Origin: Taklimakanibacter deserti
Lineage (GTDB): Bacteria > Pseudomonadota > Alphaproteobacteria > Rhizobiales > Aestuariivirgaceae
DNA length: 64,000 nucleotides
Assembly (NCBI GenBank): GCA_003574785.1
Contig: QORU01000007.1
Location: 248,001 to 312,000, forward strand
Direction: 5' to 3'
How positions within the stretch are numbered: the first letter of the stretch is position 1; each line of letters starts with the position of its first letter. The notes beneath the pieces were generated by a model. That model ran no database searches and was not told the DNA's origin. It saw only the letters and a list, made by a program, of their open reading frames with translations. A program made the position numbers and the translations under genes. Below are positions 52,175 to 60,875 of the stretch, piece by piece.

Positions 52175-52705
52175 ATGGCCAAGCTCGTGTTCGGAATGAA
52201 CCAGTCGCTCGACGGCTATGTCGACCATATGGCGTTTGGGCCAGGCCCCACGCTCTTCCGCCACTTCATCAAGGAGGCCGAGGGGCAGGCGGGGAGTGTC
52301 TACGGCCGCCACGTGTATGAGCTCATGCGTTACTGGGACGACGATCATCCTGAATGGGATGCAGACCGACGCGCCTTCGCGGCGGCGTGGCGGAAGCAGC
52401 CGAAATGGGTCGTCTCGCGCACATTGAAGTCGGTCGGCCCCAATGCCAGCCTTGTCAAGGATGAGCTCGAGGGCGCGATCCGCGCGCTGAAGGCCGAGCG
52501 CGACGGGGAGATCGAAGTTGCCGGCCCCAAGCTGGCGCAAAGCCTCACCGAGCTTGGCCTGATCGATGAGTATCGAATCTACCTGCACCCCGTCGTGCTC
52601 GGTCACGGCAAGCCCTATTTCGCCGGACCCCGGCCGCCACTCCGCCTTATGACGCATGACCGGATCGGCGAGGATGTGATCAGGCTGACCTACATTCCTG
52701 CTTGA
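52175..52705 (+). CDS. RibD-C/dihydrofolate-reductase-like protein
   Basis: A 176 aa protein of the YyaP/YwjB-type RibD C-terminal family: LVFGMNQSLDGYVDH at the N-terminus, GRHVYELMRYWDDD, VVSRTLKSVGPNASLVKD, and IDEYRIYLHPVVLGHGKPYF at the C-terminus. It is a predicted NADPH-dependent reductase of unknown substrate. It is found in many genomes as a single gene, and no partner is apparent here. Confidence 0.92.
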   Translation: MAKLVFGMNQSLDGYVDHMAFGPGPTLFRHFIKEAEGQAGSVYGRHVYELMRYWDDDHPEWDADRRAFAAAWRKQPKWVVSRTLKSVGPNASLVKDELEGAIRALKAERDGEIEVAGPKLAQSLTELGLIDEYRIYLHPVVLGHGKPYFAGPRPPLRLMTHDRIGEDVIRLTYIPA

Positions 52706-52730
52706 TCCCGCTTAGCCGGATGGATTGGAG

Positions 52731-54182
52731 CTATTTGGCGCCGTCGAAATAGGTCCAGGGCTCGGACGGCCGGCTCTTCAGATAACCCTGCTGCCAGTTC
52801 CATTGCGGATGGATGCGGAGAAACTCGTCGGCATCGAAGGCCAGGCCGTCGGCGCGTCCGAAGCGTCCCCACATGCTCATGGATCTTGCCGCATCCGCGG
52901 TCGTCACCTTCCCGTCGACGGAGCCTGCCGGGTAGTAGGGAACGTTCCACACCGCATTGGGATCGCTGACATAGGGCTGCGGGTCGGTATCGTAATGCGA
53001 GCTGATCGTACGCGATGACGGCTCGATCCGCATGAGATAGACGTCGAAGGTATCGCCGAGCATGGCCTGGCCGATGGCGGCGTCGATGCGGCCTTCGTGC
53101 TGGCTGAGCAGCTGCGGCCAGCGCATACGCCGGGCGCCGGTCTGCTGGCGGATGTCGTTGTAGCCGACGTCGGAGGATTCGAGATTGCGGATGCGCGGAT
53201 CGTCGGGAACGTTCGCACCGAAGAACCAGCCATCCTTCTTCTTCTCGAGATTCTGATAGATCAGCCCCTGCTCGTATTTCGCGATCTGGTTGCTCTTGAT
53301 GTCGCCGATCAGCCATGCATTGGCGTAGCCGCCATTGTTCTGGGCCTCCACCAGTTTCACCCATTCGTCGATGCTGGAGGCATATTGTGAAGCGGTGCGC
53401 GCGCGGACATATTCCGGCACTTTGCTCGTGTCGTAGCCGACGAATCCAACCAGGGTCGTCTCGACCACCACGAGACCACCGCCGGTCACCCAGAAGTCGG
53501 TCATGCTGCCGATCCAGCCCGGCGAGGTCTGCATCACCATTCGGTAGCCTTTGTCCGGCGTGATATCGACGATCACATTGAAGTACTGGCCGTTCCAGAA
53601 CTCGGTGAAGGATTCGTGGCCGATGACGATCTTGCCGTCCGCGGTCGCCGAGCCCGTCGCTATGAAGGCGCTGCAGTGGCTCTTTGCCTTGTTCATGCCG
53701 ACGGCGCCCGGCGCCGCGTTCTTGTATTGGCCGGCGACGGTCGGCCACCAGTAGCCGGTCATCTCCATCCAGGCATTCCAGCCGATGATCTGATCGAGCG
53801 TCGTCGGCACGCCCGCCTTGGTGAATCCGGCGGCGATACCGCGCATTTCATCGAGCTGCTCGACCGGGATCTTCGAGCGGTGCATGTCCGCAGCCTTGGT
53901 GACGAAGAAGGCGAGGTCGAGGCCCGTCGTCTGGAGCGTCATCGCGTCATAGACACGCCAGGCGTCCTTGAACTCCGCCGCCAGCAGGTATCCGTGCTGG
54001 AAACCCCGCTCGAACGGTGCGCCGCCGATCTTCACCCGGATCCAGCCGTTCTCCTCGCTCCGGCTTGATTTCGCGAGCCACCCCTTTTCCTCGCCCGTCA
54101 GCTCTTCGGCTGCTATCGCCACGTTCGCAACGCATGCGAACAGTAGCATGACCGCCACGGCGGCCAAACGAATTGCCTTCAT
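52731..54182 (-). CDS. Phospholipase-B-like / C45-type Ntn hydrolase, exported
   Basis: A 483 aa protein from ATG 54182 with a signal peptide (LAAVAVMLLFACVANVAIA, cleavage about residue 25). The segment NKAKSHCSAFIATG places Cys170 as the likely N-terminal nucleophile after self-cleavage, as in phospholipase-B-like and C45 acyltransferase families; ERGFQHGYLLA is a second family motif. It would release acyl chains from lipids or amides outside the cytoplasm. It converges with the RibD-like gene and is divergent from the AraC gene at 54379. Confidence 0.87.
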   Translation of the reverse strand: MKAIRLAAVAVMLLFACVANVAIAAEELTGEEKGWLAKSSRSEENGWIRVKIGGAPFERGFQHGYLLAAEFKDAWRVYDAMTLQTTGLDLAFFVTKAADMHRSKIPVEQLDEMRGIAAGFTKAGVPTTLDQIIGWNAWMEMTGYWWPTVAGQYKNAAPGAVGMNKAKSHCSAFIATGSATADGKIVIGHESFTEFWNGQYFNVIVDITPDKGYRMVMQTSPGWIGSMTDFWVTGGGLVVVETTLVGFVGYDTSKVPEYVRARTASQYASSIDEWVKLVEAQNNGGYANAWLIGDIKSNQIAKYEQGLIYQNLEKKKDGWFFGANVPDDPRIRNLESSDVGYNDIRQQTGARRMRWPQLLSQHEGRIDAAIGQAMLGDTFDVYLMRIEPSSRTISSHYDTDPQPYVSDPNAVWNVPYYPAGSVDGKVTTADAARSMSMWGRFGRADGLAFDADEFLRIHPQWNWQQGYLKSRPSEPWTYFDGAK

Positions 54183-54378
54183 GCCGGACCTCGCCTTTCC
54201 CGGGCGGAGCCCGCCCAAACCATCGCCGGCCGGGAGCTTAAACATGTGACGGAAGCTGCACAACCCTGCCGGTAGCGGCGCGGATGTGGTTCCTGCTTGA
54301 TCTCGCGTTTCGCCGGATTGTAAGCAGATACCCATGGAAAAACACAGCCAGATCGCCGGCCGGAAGCGGACCTAGTCG

Positions 54379-55344
54379 ATGATCGCCGTCTCTGCCTCGA
54401 AGCTCTCCACCGCCGACCTCAACAACCTCATGCGGGCGCTCGAGATCGACGTCGTGGCGTTGACAGAGATCCTCGTTCCGCGCGGCCATCGGGTCGAGAT
54501 GGGAATGATCGATGCGCCCGCGATCCACTACAACCTCAAAGGTGCTGGACGGATGTCGATCGATCGCGGCCCGAACATGCAGTTGATGCCGCATCTGCTC
54601 ATCATCGTTCCCCCGAATACGCCCTTTTCGATCGAGGTCGACGGCGGCGACGGCGCTCCCCGCCTGATCAACCGCGATTGCTGGAAGCGCGACGAAGAAG
54701 GCGTCTTGCGCGTCGCCGTTGCGAACGAAAAGCCCGAGGTCGTGCAGATTTGCGGCTTCTTCAATGCGTCCTTCGGTCAGTCGGTTGGTCTGTTTCGCGA
54801 CCTGCGCGAACCCGTCGTCGAGCAATTCGAACCGTCGGACAGGATTGATGGCAAGCTCCGCGAGGCCATGAATGAGCTCTTGTCGCAAGAGGTCGGCATG
54901 GGAGCGATGACGGCCTCGCTTTTGAAACAAGTCATCATTGCATTGGCGCGGCGCTCGCTGAAATCATCGCAGAGCTGGACGGACCGTTTCACCATCCTTG
55001 CCGACCGCCAGATCACGCGCGCGTTCGCCGACATGGTGGCCCGCCCCGGCGCCGCGCACACGGTCCAGAGTCTTGCCTACAGCGCCAGCTTGAGCCGTTC
55101 GGCCTTCATGGCCCGCTTCTCCGAAATCTTTGGCCGGTCGCCCATGGCCATCCTTCGCGACCTCAGGATGCGGCAGGCCGCGCTCGATCTGACGACGACG
55201 ACGGCGCCCGTCGATGTCGTGGCTCATAATGCGGGATATGAGAGCCGCTCAAGCTTCGTGCGAGCCTTCCGCAAAGCCTACAACGTCGATCCCAGCGAGT
55301 TCCGGCAGAGCGCGAAGAACGCTGAGGATGATAAGGGCGCCTGA
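54379..55344 (+). CDS. AraC-family transcriptional regulator (cupin_6 type)
   Basis: A 321 aa regulator. The N-terminal cupin-like sensor (residues about 15-180) resembles AraC_binding_2/cupin_6. The C-terminal double HTH is VQSLAYSASLSRSAFMARFSEIFGRSPMAILRDLRM and VDVVAHNAGYESRSSFVRAFRKAYNVDPSEFR. It precedes the MDR oxidoreductase gene by about 150 bp on the same strand, and this type commonly controls adjacent oxidoreductases, so 55495 is a likely target. Confidence 0.9.
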   Translation: MIAVSASKLSTADLNNLMRALEIDVVALTEILVPRGHRVEMGMIDAPAIHYNLKGAGRMSIDRGPNMQLMPHLLIIVPPNTPFSIEVDGGDGAPRLINRDCWKRDEEGVLRVAVANEKPEVVQICGFFNASFGQSVGLFRDLREPVVEQFEPSDRIDGKLREAMNELLSQEVGMGAMTASLLKQVIIALARRSLKSSQSWTDRFTILADRQITRAFADMVARPGAAHTVQSLAYSASLSRSAFMARFSEIFGRSPMAILRDLRMRQAALDLTTTTAPVDVVAHNAGYESRSSFVRAFRKAYNVDPSEFRQSAKNAEDDKGA

Positions 55345-55494
55345 GCGCACTGATCCTCGGCGCCGGCCAGTTCTGGAATCCAGAATGCGTGTCCGCCCGT
55401 CCGGAGACGCCCGACGCGGGTTTCATCGCGCCAGCACAAGTGGCAATGTTGCTTTATTCGGAAGATGGCGGCTTACCACAGAGGCAGATGAATG

Positions 55495-56412
55495 ATGAAG
55501 GCGATCGTCGTGACGGACCAGGCCGCGGGAACGGCCGGGATGAAGCTGGCGGAGCGGCCCGAGCCCCAGGCAGCGATAAACGACGTCGTCGTTCAGGTTC
55601 ATGCATCGGGATTCGTCCCGACCGAGCTGTCCTGGCCCTCGACCTGGACCGATCGCCGCGACCGTGACCGGACGCCGTCGATCCCCGGGCACGAGCTGGC
55701 CGGAGTGATCACCGCCCTCGGCTATGGCACGACGGGGCTGTCGGTGGGACAGCGGGTATTCGGCCTCACGGACTGGTATCGCGACGGAACCCTGGCCGAG
55801 TACACGGCCGTCGAGGCGCGCAACCTCGCGCCGCTGCCGGGCGACGTCGACTTCACGGTGGGCGCGAGCCTGCCGATCTCGGGGCTGACGGCGTGGCAGG
55901 GATTGTTCGAGCACGGCCGCCTTCAGGCGGGGCAGAGCGTCCTCGCGCACGGTGCGGCGGGCGCGGTCGGGACGATGGTGACGCAACTCGCGCGCGAGGC
56001 TGGTGCTTATGTCATCGGCACCGGACGCGCGGCCGACCGTCAGAAAGCGCTCGACTTCGGCGCGCAGGAGTTTGTCGACCTCGACAACGACGCGCTGGAA
56101 GACGTCGGCCGCGTCGATCTGGTGTTCGATGTCATCGGCGGCGACATCGGGAAGCGGTCCGCGGGCCTTATTCGAGCTGGAGGAACGCTGGTATCCATCG
56201 TCGGGCCGGCCGAGGCGCGGCCCGCCGATGGCCTGACGGTCGACTTCGTCGTCGAGTCCGATCGTGCCCAACTGAGTGAGATCGTCCAGCGGATGCGTGA
56301 CGGGCGACTGCGGACGAACATCGGCCACATCGCGACCCTCGACGATGCCGTCTCCGCCTTCAACCCGACCGAGCGACGCTCGGGGAAGACGATCATCCGC
56401 GTTCGCCCGTGA
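55495..56412 (+). CDS. NADP-dependent MDR oxidoreductase (quinone-reductase-like)
   Basis: A 305 aa medium-chain dehydrogenase without the catalytic zinc ligands. The GroES-like N-terminal domain reads VQVHASGFVPTELSW and TPSIPGHELAGVI. The Rossmann motif LAHGAAGAVGTMVTQLAREAG binds NADP(H), and LVSIVGPAEARPADGL closes the fold. It is probably a quinone or enone reductase. An in-frame ATG three bases earlier (55492) is equally possible. Confidence 0.9.
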   Translation: MKAIVVTDQAAGTAGMKLAERPEPQAAINDVVVQVHASGFVPTELSWPSTWTDRRDRDRTPSIPGHELAGVITALGYGTTGLSVGQRVFGLTDWYRDGTLAEYTAVEARNLAPLPGDVDFTVGASLPISGLTAWQGLFEHGRLQAGQSVLAHGAAGAVGTMVTQLAREAGAYVIGTGRAADRQKALDFGAQEFVDLDNDALEDVGRVDLVFDVIGGDIGKRSAGLIRAGGTLVSIVGPAEARPADGLTVDFVVESDRAQLSEIVQRMRDGRLRTNIGHIATLDDAVSAFNPTERRSGKTIIRVRP

Positions 56413-56533
56413 GCGACACGCGCCTATCGATGCACGCGGCCGGCCGGCACCATCCAGATCGGCAAAGAGAGCGAAAAACACTCTCGTACCTCAACCTATC
56501 CCTTCACCCATAGCACTGACCACGACCAACGGA

Positions 56534-57157
56534 ATGACCATGACCAACGCCGTCATCGAATGTATCCTGAGCCGCAGCGCCGCCAAGTACTACGACCCTG
56601 CCGCCACCTTGAGCGACGACCAGATCCGCGAGCTGGTGCGCATCGGCACCACCGCGCCGACATCCTTCCACTTGCAGAACTGGCGCTTCATCGCCGTACG
56701 CACGCCTGAAGCCAAGGCCCGGCTGCGTCCGATCGCCTGGGATCAGCCCGCAATCACCGATGCAGCCGTTACCTTCATCGTCTGCGGCCAATTGGCCGAT
56801 TCCAGCGTAATACCAGAGCGCCTGGCGCCGGTGGTGGAAGCGGGCATTATGCCGGCAAAGCTGGTGCCGGATTGGGAAATCCCCGCACGCGGTCTGTATT
56901 TCGATCACCCGCAGCGCCAGCGCGACGAAGCGGTACGCACCGGCACCTTCGGTGCGGCGGCGATGATCTATGCGGCTCGCTCGTGGGGCCTGGGTTCGAC
57001 GCCGATGATCGGTTTCGATGCCGAAGCGGTGGCCCGCGAGTTCGCGCTGGCCGAGGACGAAGTGCCGGTCATGCTGCTGTCCATAGGGGCGGAGCGTCCG
57101 GGAAACTGGCCGCAGAAGCCGCGCCTGCCGGTGGCCGATGTGCTGGATCTCGTATGA
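56534..57157 (+). CDS. Nitroreductase-family protein
   Basis: A 207 aa flavoprotein from ATG 56534 (MTMTNAVIECILSRSAAKYY). FMN-binding features are SRSAAKYYDP with basic residues, GTTAPTSFHLQNWRFIAV and the C-terminal GAERPGNWPQKPRLPV. It presumably reduces nitro or quinone compounds with NAD(P)H. It follows the MDR gene by about 120 bp and may share its regulation by the AraC protein. Confidence 0.9.
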   Translation: MTMTNAVIECILSRSAAKYYDPAATLSDDQIRELVRIGTTAPTSFHLQNWRFIAVRTPEAKARLRPIAWDQPAITDAAVTFIVCGQLADSSVIPERLAPVVEAGIMPAKLVPDWEIPARGLYFDHPQRQRDEAVRTGTFGAAAMIYAARSWGLGSTPMIGFDAEAVAREFALAEDEVPVMLLSIGAERPGNWPQKPRLPVADVLDLV

Positions 57158-57162
57158 CTATT

Positions 57163-57263
57163 AGAGCGCCGGACGTTCTGTTGGAATCGTCGCGGCGCTC
57201 TATCTTTTTGTTTGCGCATCGGATTATCCGAAAACCGCTTCGCACTTTTCGGTCCGATGCTCT
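57163..57263. repeat. RIME-like rhizobial intergenic palindromic repeat
   Basis: Two palindromes in series: AGAGCGCCG...CGGCGCTCT, then a CTTTTTGTTTGCGCAT linker, then GGATTATCCGAAAACCG...CACTTTTCGGTCCGATGC. The layout matches the rhizobial intergenic mosaic element as I know it. A second copy is at 59725-59825. Confidence 0.78.
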
Positions 57264-57287
57264 CGTGAGTAACTTGCTGAGACTACC

Positions 57288-57833
57288 ATGCCCAGAACTG
57301 CTGCTCTAAAGCCGGAACAGGTGCCGGCCGATTCGAAACCGACTCTCGATACGTTCAGCAAGACCATCGGATTCACCCCAAATATGATGGCGACCTTCGC
57401 GCAGAGCCCGATCGCGTTCAACTCATGGGCCGCCTTGCTCGGCTCCTTGAGCAAGGCGCTCGACGTGAAGACGCGTGACAGCATCGGCCTTGCTGTCTCC
57501 GAAGCGAATGGCTGCAGCTACTGCCTGACGGTTCACAGCTTTACGGCCGAGCATATGGCCAAGCTGCCGGCCGATGAAATCATTCTCGCTCGGAAGGGCC
57601 ATGCCCGCGACCCGAAGCGGGACGCCGCCGTCCAGTTTGCGCGCAAAGTCATCGAGACCCGCGGCAATGTCAGTGACGCCGATCTGAAAGCCGTCCGCGA
57701 TGCCGGCTACACGGATGCGAATGTCATGGAGATCGTCGCGCTGGTGGCCATGTACTCCCTGACGAACTTTTTCAATAACGTGTTCGATCCCGAGAAGGAC
57801 TTCCCCGCCGTTACGCCGGCTGGCTCGATCTGA
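57288..57833 (+). CDS. AhpD-like / carboxymuconolactone-decarboxylase-family protein
   Basis: A 181 aa helical protein with the redox centre NGCSYCLTVHS: Cys76, Cys79 and His83, the CxxC-x3-H pattern of AhpD-type peroxidase-related proteins. DVKTRDSIGLAVSEANG precedes it as usual. It is probably a peroxide or disulphide reductase. It follows the RIME-like repeat after the nitroreductase gene, suggesting a redox-stress group. Confidence 0.9.
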   Translation: MPRTAALKPEQVPADSKPTLDTFSKTIGFTPNMMATFAQSPIAFNSWAALLGSLSKALDVKTRDSIGLAVSEANGCSYCLTVHSFTAEHMAKLPADEIILARKGHARDPKRDAAVQFARKVIETRGNVSDADLKAVRDAGYTDANVMEIVALVAMYSLTNFFNNVFDPEKDFPAVTPAGSI

Positions 57834-57941
57834 ACTCTATCCGGTCGGCATCGAGCGCTATCGCAGCAATCGAAGAGTTTTATTTAGTGATCCGTGCCCC
57901 AGCTTGGCGCTGAGACCCGGCCGGCTCCGCAGCATGGTCCA

Positions 57942-58220
57942 TCAATGTAAGGGCGGTTGAGCCACTTCGGCGTCTTCGCGGTGCATTTCTTCCAAGACCA
58001 AATCGACGAGATGGCCATAGTTCTTGGCGCTAACCTCATGCCTTTGGGCGAGGGCGGCAATCCGTACCCGCAGATGCACAAAGCCCTCATCGTCGAACGC
58101 AAGGCCGAGTTCGCTCTGATAGATGTTCAGGACCGCCGTGGTCACGTCTGAAGGCTCCGCGTCCTTCCTGCGTGTGCATTGCTTCTTCCAATACTTGCGT
58201 ATTTCAAGATTGATACTCAT
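57942..58220 (-). CDS. Hypothetical small protein
   Basis: A 92 aa protein from ATG 58220 (MSINLEIRKYWKKQCTRRKD). A helical region includes VTTAVLNIYQSELGLAFDDEGFVHLRVRIAALAQRHEV (residues about 26-63). No signal or membrane segment is present. It overlaps the preceding 85-aa gene by 17 bp in another frame, so the two probably form a unit. The family is not recognised. Confidence 0.6.
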   Translation of the reverse strand: MSINLEIRKYWKKQCTRRKDAEPSDVTTAVLNIYQSELGLAFDDEGFVHLRVRIAALAQRHEVSAKNYGHLVDLVLEEMHREDAEVAQPPLH

Positions 58221-58461
58221 GGCACTCCCCTGCACTCACTAGCCGGCCTGAACAATTCAAGAACGGCAGGACGTTGGAGTCAACAGGAAGGTTTTCATGA
58301 GGGTTAATAACGGCGCAGGCCTCTCGCTCCAGCTTCTCGCGTTTCCTTATCCACGCGTCGAGCTTTCCGATCGCTATTTCGTCGCCAACGGTGAGGGCCG
58401 CCTTGTCGCGCAAGACCCGGCCTTCATCGATCGCTAGATAATTTCTCGGCATTGCCGCCAC
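58204..58461 (-). CDS. Hypothetical small protein (start uncertain)
   Basis: Up to 85 aa; an internal ATG four codons downstream (MPRNYLAIDEGRVLRDKAA) is the likelier start. The middle reads VGDEIAIGKLDAWIRKREKLEREACAVI, a helical stretch. The 3' end overlaps the next gene. No family is recognised, and it could be a chance open frame, though the overlap and codon pattern favour a gene. Confidence 0.45.
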   Translation of the reverse strand: MAAMPRNYLAIDEGRVLRDKAALTVGDEIAIGKLDAWIRKREKLEREACAVINPHENLPVDSNVLPFLNCSGRLVSAGECHEYQS

Positions 58462-58624
58462 CGCGCATCATGCAGGGTGCCTGATATCGCGAGACGGTGG
58501 CTTTAGCCTAACTGATTGTATCAGCTACTATTTTTACCTTGTGTCATTTAAGAAAAAACATTGACGATTCAATGGTTTAGACCTATACATATGTGAGTTG
58601 CAGTCGCGCAGCACGAGGTGGTCC

Positions 58625-59704
58625 GTGGCCAAAGTTCCGACCCCACCGCAGTTTGTACTGCTTGCATTCGACGGTTCGAACGAGGTTGAGTTCTGGAAAG
58701 CGACGCGAAAATTCGCGGCGGACGCCGGAGTCCGCTTCACCTATTTCATCAGCGGCGTGTTCTTCCTGCTCGACGCCGACAAGAATATTTACGTCGATCC
58801 CGCGGGCCGCAAGGGCAAGAGCAATATCGGGTTTGGCGGTCCATCGCTCGACGTGATGAAGCAACGGCTGGAGCAGGTCAGGCTGGCTATGACGGAAGGC
58901 CACGAAATCGCCTCTCACGCCAACGGGCATTTCGACGGCAGGGACTACACCTTCGAGCAATGGAACACGGAGTTCCAGCGATTCACGACCATCATGTCGG
59001 ATGCCTGGCAGAGATACAACAAGGCGGCGGAACCCGCAGGCTGGAAAAACTATTTCGCCAAGGAGATATCAGGCTTCCGGGCCCCCTATCTCAGCGTCGG
59101 CGACCGCAAGGGGTTGTGGAAGACCTTCAAGGAGCAAGGCATCGACTACGATACGAGCCTCGTCAACAACATGGGATATTGGCCGCGCCAGATCGATGGC
59201 GTGTGGAACTTTCCGCTGGCCACCATCAACGTCGCGGGCACGCCCAAGAACACGCTCAGCATGGACTATAACTTCTTCGTCGTCCAATCGGGCGGCAAGG
59301 ACGGGCCCAAGGAAAAGTTCAAGGAATACGAAGACCAGATGGTCCAGAGCTACGTCCAGTACTTCCATCGCAACTACTTCGGCAATCGCGCGCCGGTGCA
59401 TATCGGGCATCACTTTTCGCAGATGAACGGCGGCGCCTACTGGAAAGCCATGCAGCGCATCGCCCGCTATGTGCGCAAGAAACCGGATGTCATCTGCGGC
59501 ACCTACAAGGAACTCTTGACTTTCATCGAGAAGAACAAGACTCGCCTGGACGACTATCAGGCCGGCAATTTCGACAAACCGGCCGCTGCTCCGTCGGCGG
59601 TCGCCATGGCGCCCAAGATCATGCCTGAATTGAGCCAGAAACAGCTCGATCAGATACAGGCAAAGAAGAAGCCGCGCAAAGCTTCCGGGTGCTGTCCCGG
59701 CTGA
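58625..59704 (+). CDS. Polysaccharide deacetylase (NodB-fold) family protein
   Basis: A 359 aa protein starting at GTG 58625 (VAKVPTPPQF), with GAGGTGG before it; TTG 58598 is an alternative. NodB-like features are FVLLAFDGSN in place of the usual TFDDG, and EIASHANGHFDG with the metal-binding H-x4-H pair. A late GHHFSQMNGGAYW segment may supply the catalytic His. The C-terminus is Ala/Pro/Lys-rich and ends GCCPG. It has no signal peptide. It would deacetylate a carbohydrate; the substrate is unknown. Confidence 0.85.
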   Translation: MAKVPTPPQFVLLAFDGSNEVEFWKATRKFAADAGVRFTYFISGVFFLLDADKNIYVDPAGRKGKSNIGFGGPSLDVMKQRLEQVRLAMTEGHEIASHANGHFDGRDYTFEQWNTEFQRFTTIMSDAWQRYNKAAEPAGWKNYFAKEISGFRAPYLSVGDRKGLWKTFKEQGIDYDTSLVNNMGYWPRQIDGVWNFPLATINVAGTPKNTLSMDYNFFVVQSGGKDGPKEKFKEYEDQMVQSYVQYFHRNYFGNRAPVHIGHHFSQMNGGAYWKAMQRIARYVRKKPDVICGTYKELLTFIEKNKTRLDDYQAGNFDKPAAAPSAVAMAPKIMPELSQKQLDQIQAKKKPRKASGCCPG

Positions 59705-59724
59705 TCATCTCGGGCGCGAGATGC

Positions 59725-59825
59725 TAAAGCGTGATGGCTTTAGATCGAGTCGCCATCGCGCTTTATCTTTTTGTTTGCGCATGATTTTTCCGGAAAACCG
59801 CTGCGCACTTTTCCGATCATGCTCT
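59725..59825. repeat. RIME-like rhizobial intergenic palindromic repeat (second copy)
   Basis: AAAGCGTGATGGC...GCCATCGCGCTTT forms the first palindrome. CTTTTTGTTTGCGCAT is the shared linker. GCATGATTTTTCCGGAAAA...CTTTTCCGATCATGC forms the second. It abuts the stops of the convergent polysaccharide deacetylase and hypothetical genes and may act as a bidirectional terminator. Confidence 0.8.
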
Positions 59826-60669
59826 AAAAATCGGACGGAACGCAGATCAAGCCTGAGCGATATTTCAGCGAAGCCGTCCAGCGCGGACCGCCACCCGACG
59901 CCAGCGGATTGAATTTCGAGAATTCGATGTTCTCGATCGAGTTCATGGCCCGCATGGAATGCGCCTCGATGACATCGCCGCCGCGGCCCGGAAATACGTG
60001 ATAGCCGGCATGGGCAATGCCGACGAAGACCGGAACCTTCTTGAAAGACGTCGGCGGCGACTTCTTGAAGCCCACAAGCTTGGTGGCGTTGTCCACCTTC
60101 GAGTCGTAGTAGAAGCCTTTGTTTATCACACTCGCGTAGCGCAGCGCATGGCCGCCCCATTCAGGCCGCCATTTGCCGGGGCTCTTCGGCGGATTGAGTT
60201 GCTTGTCCTGCGCGTCCCAGTCCGCATTCTTGCTCGGATCGGGGTTCCAGTAATAGATCTTCCAGCCAAGCTGCTGCAGCATGATCTGCAAATCGGTGCC
60301 GTAGAATTTCTGCCCGATCCGCAACTGGTCGTTGATCTTCTTCCACGTGTTCGGCATGCCGGTGGCGTTGAAACCGTGCTCCATCGCCTGCATGGCGAGC
60401 GTGATACACGCTGTCGCCACCTGCAGATCGGCCAGGGAGGCGGGCTTGCCATATTTCTTGAGCTGCGCAATGCGGAGCTCTTTGGTCTGGTGCTCGGGCT
60501 TGCGGTTGCCGTAATATTTCGACACCCCCCACTTCTTGAAAAAGGCGATGTGGTCGGCATAGACCCAGTCGAGAAAATCCGCTGCCGCGTCGGTAAATTT
60601 ATCGAGCGAGTTGCGGTGTTTGGATTTCTCTGTCGACGTGAACATGTTGCTGGGCACGGAAGAAGCCAT
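59824..60669 (-). CDS. Hypothetical protein
   Basis: A 281 aa protein from ATG 60669 (MASSVPSNMFTSTEKSKHRN). It has no signal peptide. Aromatic-rich stretches include DFLDWVYADHIAFFKKWGVSKYYGN (about residues 30-54) and KIYYWNPDPSKNADWD. The C-terminal half has VPVFVGIAHAGYHVFPGRGGDVIEAHS, which could hold a His-based site. I do not know the family. It converges with the deacetylase gene. Confidence 0.75.
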   Translation of the reverse strand: MASSVPSNMFTSTEKSKHRNSLDKFTDAAADFLDWVYADHIAFFKKWGVSKYYGNRKPEHQTKELRIAQLKKYGKPASLADLQVATACITLAMQAMEHGFNATGMPNTWKKINDQLRIGQKFYGTDLQIMLQQLGWKIYYWNPDPSKNADWDAQDKQLNPPKSPGKWRPEWGGHALRYASVINKGFYYDSKVDNATKLVGFKKSPPTSFKKVPVFVGIAHAGYHVFPGRGGDVIEAHSMRAMNSIENIEFSKFNPLASGGGPRWTASLKYRSGLICVPSDF

Positions 60670-60875
60670 GGCTTTTCTCCGAAAACATTTCACCCTCTGG
60701 GGTGACTTTACGACAGGTTTTGGAAAGGTCAAAGGCTTCAGGCGATCGTTCGTCCGCGCCTCAGGCCGGCTTGCCGCACCGTCAGGGCTCTGCCATTATT
60801 TCGCCGCCGCCCCACCCGCGCCTTTTCGATGAACGCCCGTCAATTAACGCGCAACCGACCCAATGGGAGATTTCG

